Translations under genes and position numbers: made by a program
Assembly (NCBI GenBank): GCA_023429565.1
Contig: JAEZDJ010000085.1
Coordinates: forward strand, 1 to 9,515
From: Actinomycetes bacterium
GTDB taxonomy: Bacteria > Actinomycetota > Coriobacteriia > Coriobacteriales > Eggerthellaceae
Length of the DNA stretch: 9,515 bases
Direction of reading: 5' to 3'
Part shown: piece by piece, positions 6,453 to 9,515 of the stretch
Layout: every line of letters starts with the position of its first letter
Numbering within the stretch: position 1 is the first letter of the stretch
Notes under the pieces: generated by a model
What the model saw: only the letters and a program-made list of their open reading frames with translations
Told to the model about the DNA's origin: nothing
Databases searched by the model: none

Positions 6453-6622
6453 TTCCTGCGTCCAAGATGCTTGCAGCCCCTCTCTGGCATCGCAAGACGC
6501 GGCGCGTCGGGAACCTCGTGTCCGGGACGCGTTTCATCAAGGGGCTGGCCTTGCCCTGCATGGTCGCCGCGATGCTGTCTGGGCGTCGTCGTGACTTCAG
6601 GTGGGACGCTGTCTGAGCGACC

Positions 6623-6652
6623 GCATCGCGATGCGCGGTGCATCGGGGATGC
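6623..6652. repeat. two successive palindromes
   Basis: GCATCGCGATGC (6623-6634) is a perfect 12-bp palindrome. Five bases later GCATC-GGG-GATGC (6640-6652) is a second inverted repeat with the same GCATC/GATGC arms. Confidence 0.5.
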
Positions 6653-6678
6653 CCGTGATATAGTTGTCAGTCTTTGGG

Positions 6679-6846
6679 CCTTTCCAAGCACAAAAATCAT
6701 CGATTGTCGCATCCTGCGTGAGGGGGGGAGGGTATCCTCGGATTTCCTGACCAGGCATTATGGGGCGAACGCTTTGATGTCTCGCGCGATCTCTTCCTCC
6801 GAGGGTGTCAGGTGCGCAACAATCGACGATTTTTGTGCTTGAAAGG
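6679..6846. mobile_element. MITE-like palindromic element of about 168 bp
   Basis: The left arm 6685-6710 (begins CAAGCACAAAAATC) and the right arm 6816-6841 (ends GATTTTTGTGCTTG) are inverted copies matching at 24 of 26 positions. The match extends outward to CCTTTC (6679-6684) against GAAAGG (6841-6846) with one extra base on the left, and weakly inward to CCTG/CAGG. The roughly 105-bp interior codes for nothing recognisable. Long near-identical inverted ends around a short non-coding core fit a miniature inverted-repeat element or another dispersed palindromic repeat. I see no clear target-site duplication, so its mobility is unproven. Confidence 0.55.
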
Positions 6847-6885
6847 GGCGAATGCGCGGCAAGATTATCCGAGGCGACCGCCGAG

Positions 6886-6899
6886 CGCTCCCGGGAGCG
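6886..6899. repeat. perfect 14-bp palindrome
   Basis: CGCTCCCGGGAGCG is fully self-complementary. It lies 40 bases beyond the right arm of the 6679-6846 element and just before another hairpin. Confidence 0.5.
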
Positions 6900-6903
6900 T
6901 CTT

Positions 6904-6930
6904 CTTGCGAGGAACCCGCAAGCTTCATTT
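6904..6930 (+). terminator. possible hairpin terminator
   Basis: CTTGCG (6904-6909) and CGCAAG (6917-6922) enclose a 7-nt loop, and a short T-run (CATTTT) follows a few bases later. The stem is short; with the adjacent palindrome it could separate the histidine operon from upstream transcription. Confidence 0.3.
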
Positions 6931-7067
6931 TGAGATTCGGTCGAGAGGTGTCTGCCGGTCCCGCCCGCTGGTCCCTTTGACAAGCGAATCATGAGGCAGC
7001 GGACGAAGCCGCTCAAGGGGGCTGGGTGGCCGTTGCCGAGAAGGTCAAGAATATTCGCGCATGATGG

Positions 7068-7095
7068 TTGCTTTATCACTCTACTGTGATAAAGT
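7068..7095 (+). promoter_or_regulatory. operator-like palindrome overlapping a candidate his promoter
   Basis: CTTTATCAC (7071-7079) and GTGATAAAG (7086-7094) are perfect 9-bp inverted arms around a 6-bp spacer, AT-rich in a GC-rich genome. This is the usual form of a dimeric repressor site. TTGCTT (7068-7073) and the extended -10 TG-A-TAAAGT (7087-7095), with a 16-bp spacer, form a reasonable promoter lying within the palindrome. A repressor bound here would block initiation of the operon starting at 7243. Which regulator binds is unknown; a histidine-responsive one is an inference from position only. Confidence 0.5.
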
Positions 7096-7103
7096 ATTTC
7101 AAA

Positions 7104-7150
7104 AGGCTGAAGCCTAAGGAAAACGAGAGGCCTCTCCTGCGGTGAGAGGC
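7104..7150 (+). promoter_or_regulatory. leader hairpins upstream of hisZG
   Basis: The transcript leader can form AGGCT-GA-AGCCT (7104-7115) and a perfect 7-bp hairpin GCCTCTC (7130-7136) / GAGAGGC (7144-7150) followed by ATTTC. The CCTCTC segment could also pair with the adjoining GAGAGG (7125-7130), so two alternative pairings exist. This might stabilise or attenuate the transcript, but there is no real T-run and no leader peptide with histidine codons. Confidence 0.35.
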
Positions 7151-7242
7151 ATTTCATGAATGAGGGCTCCTCCGAAAGACCGTGAGCGAAAAGGCCTTCA
7201 TGGGACGCAGCGGCCCGTGAAGCGAACAGGAAAGAAGGCACG

Positions 7243-8970
7243 ATGAATTTTGCACCGCCGGCAGGTTTCAGAGACGTGCTGTCCGATGAGGCACGGCAAC
7301 GCGAGATCATCATAGCCGCCGTGCAAGGCTGCTTTGCGGAACGCGGCTACGCGCCGATAGAGACGCCAACGCTTGAGGCGATGGACGTCATGCGTGCTGG
7401 CGGGCGTCTCCCGGGATCCCCCTTCAAATTCTTCGATTCCCAAGGGGATCTGCTGGCCATGCGTCCCGATGTCACCTTGCAGGTGGCGCGTATGGTGGCA
7501 ACGCGCCTGGCGGGCCAGCCCGGGCCCTTCCGCTTCCGCTACATGCAGCGGGTCTTCCGGGAGGCGGAGGCGGAACTCCAGGCAGCAGCGCGGGAGCTCA
7601 CGCAAATGGGGGTCGAGTGCATCGGCGAACGCGGGCCCGAAGCTGACGCCGAGGTGGTCTCTTTGCTTGCCGAGGCTCTTCGTCTGGCCGGGGTACGCGA
7701 CTGCACGCTCGCCCTCGCCACCGTGGGAGTGCTGAGGGCGCTTCTCGAAGCGAGTGGCGCTCCTGAGTGGTGGAAGGAGCGCGTCCTCGATGCCTACCAT
7801 GCGTCGAACTTCGTCGAGCTCGACCGTTTGACGGAGGGGGGAGGCATCCCCTCGTGTCCTTCTTCCCGTTCGGCGGACGTGTTCGAAGAGGAGGCGGGCC
7901 GGACGGTCGTGCCTCCGGTCTTTGCCGCAGCCATTCGCGCGCTTCCGCGCATCAGGGGAGGCCGCGAGGCTATCGAGGAGGTGCGCGACCTTGTGGCCCC
8001 GCTGGGATGCGAGGACGGCTTGGACGACCTCTCTCGCACATACGACTTGCTCGCGGAAGCCGGATTGGCTGATCGCGTGCTTGTCGACTTCTCCGTCATG
8101 AGCTCGTTCGACTACTATACGGGCATCGTGTTCGAGGCGTATGCTCCCGGCGTGGGCTCGCCTCTGGGAAGCGGAGGCCGGTACGACAACATGATCTCCT
8201 CCTACGGAAAAGGTCGAGCGGCTGCCGGTTTCGCTTTCTTTCTCGAGCAGGCCATGGCCGCTGCCGCGATGGGGCGTCAGACGGCGGAGGGATCTCACGA
8301 GCCTGATCGCCCGCTGCGCATCGCGGTTCCCAAAGGCTCCCTCAATGCCGACACGATAGCTGCCCTGGCAGGTGCTGGGCTGGATGTCACGGGGCTTGCC
8401 GAACCGGGCCGGCAACTTATCATCAGCAATCCTGGCGTCGACTACGTCATCGTGCGCCCCACTGACGCACCCGTGTTCGTGGCGTTGGGAGCGGCCGACT
8501 GCGGCATCTGCGGCAAGGATTCTCTTCTGGAGGCGAATCCGGATGTGGTGGAATTGGTCGACCTCGCCTTCGGGGCGTGCCGGTTTGTCGTCGCGGAGCC
8601 CGCAGGTGCTGCGGAGGCCACGGAAGCGCACCACCGCGAGTTGGGGTCCATTCGCGTGGCCACCAAGTATCCCAACATCACTGCTGCCCACTACGCTCAA
8701 ACGGGCACACAGGTTGAGATTGTGAAACTGCATGGAAACATCGAACTGGCACCATTGACGGGTATGGCCGAACGCATCGTCGACATCACCGCCACCGGCA
8801 CCACGCTGCGCGAAAACGATCTCGTCGTGGTCGAAGAAGTGCTCTCCTCGACCGCTCGATTCTTCGCCAATGCCTGCGCGTTCCGCACGGATGAGCGTAT
8901 CATACAATTGACCAAAGCGCTGGAACGGGACGTGCAGCGTCCCTTGCAGCAGAGCGTAGAAGAGGAGTGA
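7243..8970 (+). CDS. hisZG: HisZ-HisG fusion: ATP phosphoribosyltransferase, regulatory and catalytic domains, 575 aa
   Basis: This protein joins both parts of the short-form ATP phosphoribosyltransferase, which condenses ATP and PRPP as the first, feedback-inhibited step of histidine synthesis. Residues 1 to about 342 are HisZ, a histidyl-tRNA synthetase-like regulatory domain: PPAGFRDVLSDEARQRE (5-21), MRPDVTLQVARMVATRL (73-89), FRYMQRVFRE (98-107), FDYYTGIVFEAY (289-300) and GGRYDNMI (311-318). The HisRS Arg-Gly before DYY reads SSF here and no anticodon-binding domain is present, consistent with a regulator. After a polar linker (about 344-356), residues 357-565 are short-form HisG: LRIAVPKGSLN (358-368), ADCGICGKDSL (418-428), IRVATKYPNIT (470-480) and the PRPP-binding DITATGTTLREN (514-525). 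The reading frame is continuous, so this is a true fusion. The ATG has AAGAAGG 4 bases upstream. hisD follows 4 bases after the stop. Confidence 0.93.
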   Translation: MNFAPPAGFRDVLSDEARQREIIIAAVQGCFAERGYAPIETPTLEAMDVMRAGGRLPGSPFKFFDSQGDLLAMRPDVTLQVARMVATRLAGQPGPFRFRYMQRVFREAEAELQAAARELTQMGVECIGERGPEADAEVVSLLAEALRLAGVRDCTLALATVGVLRALLEASGAPEWWKERVLDAYHASNFVELDRLTEGGGIPSCPSSRSADVFEEEAGRTVVPPVFAAAIRALPRIRGGREAIEEVRDLVAPLGCEDGLDDLSRTYDLLAEAGLADRVLVDFSVMSSFDYYTGIVFEAYAPGVGSPLGSGGRYDNMISSYGKGRAAAGFAFFLEQAMAAAAMGRQTAEGSHEPDRPLRIAVPKGSLNADTIAALAGAGLDVTGLAEPGRQLIISNPGVDYVIVRPTDAPVFVALGAADCGICGKDSLLEANPDVVELVDLAFGACRFVVAEPAGAAEATEAHHRELGSIRVATKYPNITAAHYAQTGTQVEIVKLHGNIELAPLTGMAERIVDITATGTTLRENDLVVVEEVLSSTARFFANACAFRTDERIIQLTKALERDVQRPLQQSVEEE

Positions 8971-8974
8971 GCTT

Positions 8975-9515
8975 ATGCGTCGTGTCATTCTCCAGCCTGA
9001 TGAGGTCTTCTCAAACGCACACCTCAAGCGCACCGGTGCCTTCAATGCGCAGGCCCTTTCTGCGGCGACCGGCATCATTGAAGACGTGCGTCAGCGAGGG
9101 GATGCCGCCCTGCGTGACTACACCGAGCGTTTTGACGGCGTGTGTGTCGATGATCTGCGCGTTCCCTTTGACGCTATCGCCGAAGCGGTGACCCTCGTCG
9201 ACGACCAAACGGCAAAGGCCCTGCGCAAAGCGGCCGACCAGATACGTGACTTTCATGAAAGGCAGCGTCAGCAGAGCTGGTTTTCCGTACGCGAGGACGG
9301 AGCTCTGGTCGGTTCGAAGGTGGAGCCGCTCGAGTCCGTCGGCATCTACGTTCCGGGTGGAAGGGCTCTGTATCCCTCGACGGTGCTCATGAACGCGTTG
9401 CCTGCAGCCGTTGCGGGCGTCCCCCGCATCGTGTGCGTGACGCCGCCGACGTCCGATGGAACGGTCGATCCGGCAATTCTTGAGGCATGTCGCATTTCTG
9501 GCGTGACGGAAGTGT
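8975..9515 (+). CDS. hisD: histidinol dehydrogenase (HisD), N-terminal 180 aa, cut by the window end
   Basis: HisD is the zinc- and NAD-dependent enzyme that oxidises L-histidinol to L-histidine in two steps at the end of the pathway. Only the N-terminal part is present. It shows the expected opening helices with VRQRGDAALRDYTERFDG and then EPLESVGIYVPGGRALYPS followed by TVLMNALPAAVAGV, the nucleotide-binding signature region of the family. The catalytic and zinc ligands lie beyond the window. The ATG is 4 bases after the hisZG stop, and GAGGAG overlapping that stop serves as the ribosome site, so the two genes are co-transcribed and probably coupled. There is no frameshift in the visible part. 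Confidence 0.96.
   Translation, partial: MRRVILQPDEVFSNAHLKRTGAFNAQALSAATGIIEDVRQRGDAALRDYTERFDGVCVDDLRVPFDAIAEAVTLVDDQTAKALRKAADQIRDFHERQRQQSWFSVREDGALVGSKVEPLESVGIYVPGGRALYPSTVLMNALPAAVAGVPRIVCVTPPTSDGTVDPAILEACRISGVTEV

Larger units (their letters stand above)
6417..7242. other. 826-bp gap before the histidine operon, no convincing gene
   Basis: No gene is supported here. The longer open frames (forward 6441-6842, reverse 6597-7313) have shadow-like composition and run through the inverted repeats. The gap contains, in order: a terminator-like palindrome, two adjacent palindromes (6623-6652), a roughly 168-bp element with long inverted ends, a 14-bp palindrome, a hairpin with a short T-run, a small hairpin (AGCGG 6998-7002 / CCGCT 7009-7013), an operator-like inverted repeat and leader hairpins. 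I see no tRNA, T-box sequence or run of histidine codons. Confidence 0.65.

Noticed and set aside
7020..7060. GGGTGGCC sequence resembling part of a T-box
   Set aside because: The rest of the T-box core, the specifier stem and a terminator/antiterminator pair are not found.
7061..7117. 18-codon frame that might be a his leader peptide
   Set aside because: It contains no histidine codons, has no properly spaced ribosome site and overlaps the putative promoter itself.
6597..7313. 238-residue reverse open frame upstream of hisZG
   Set aside because: It crosses the inverted-repeat element, the operator-like dyad and the hisZG start, has no ribosome site and resembles no family.
7198..9078. 626-residue reverse-strand open frame opposite hisZG
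   Set aside because: It is the antisense shadow of a clear hisZG frame; rich in Arg, His and Gly, no domain, no ribosome site.

Overview
The window comes from a high-GC bacterium, most likely an actinomycete of the class Coriobacteriia (Eggerthellaceae-like, for example a relative of Slackia or Eggerthella). This is an inference. It rests on GC-rich coding sequence, a GatB with the four-cysteine zinc site and the actinobacterial-style segment around residues 168-189, and my unverified impression that some intergenic sequence resembles repeats of that family.

Layout. Positions 1-282 hold no convincing gene, only a weak reverse-strand terminator. A reverse-strand gene for a small FMN-binding split-barrel protein (pyridoxamine 5'-phosphate oxidase family) lies at 283-693. 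A 374-bp divergent spacer separates it from a tight forward operon: gatC, gatA, gatB (1068-4529) and a small two-transmembrane protein (4555-4830). GatCAB converts misacylated Glu-tRNA(Gln) and/or Asp-tRNA(Asn) to the correct amide form. The 671-bp gap at 4831-5501 has no believable gene, but holds several perfect hairpins, a 40-bp segment also present next to the first gene, and a terminator-like hairpin. A DUF2797-type gene follows (5502-6416), closed by a strong 11+11 bp inverted repeat.

The next gap, 6417-7242 (826 bp), is the most structured part of the window. It contains two successive palindromes, a roughly 168-bp element bounded by near-perfect 26-bp inverted repeats (MITE-like), further palindromes, an operator-like inverted repeat (TTTATCAC-N6-GTGATAAA) overlapping a possible promoter, and hairpins in the leader of the following gene.

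The window ends in a histidine biosynthesis operon. Its first gene is a natural fusion of HisZ (regulatory, HisRS-like) and short-form HisG (catalytic ATP phosphoribosyltransferase), so the two partners of the first, feedback-controlled step lie on one chain. It is followed 4 bases later by hisD, which runs off the window edge. The most notable points are the HisZ-HisG fusion, the palindromic element and operator upstream of it, and the repeat-rich structured gap at 4831-5501.
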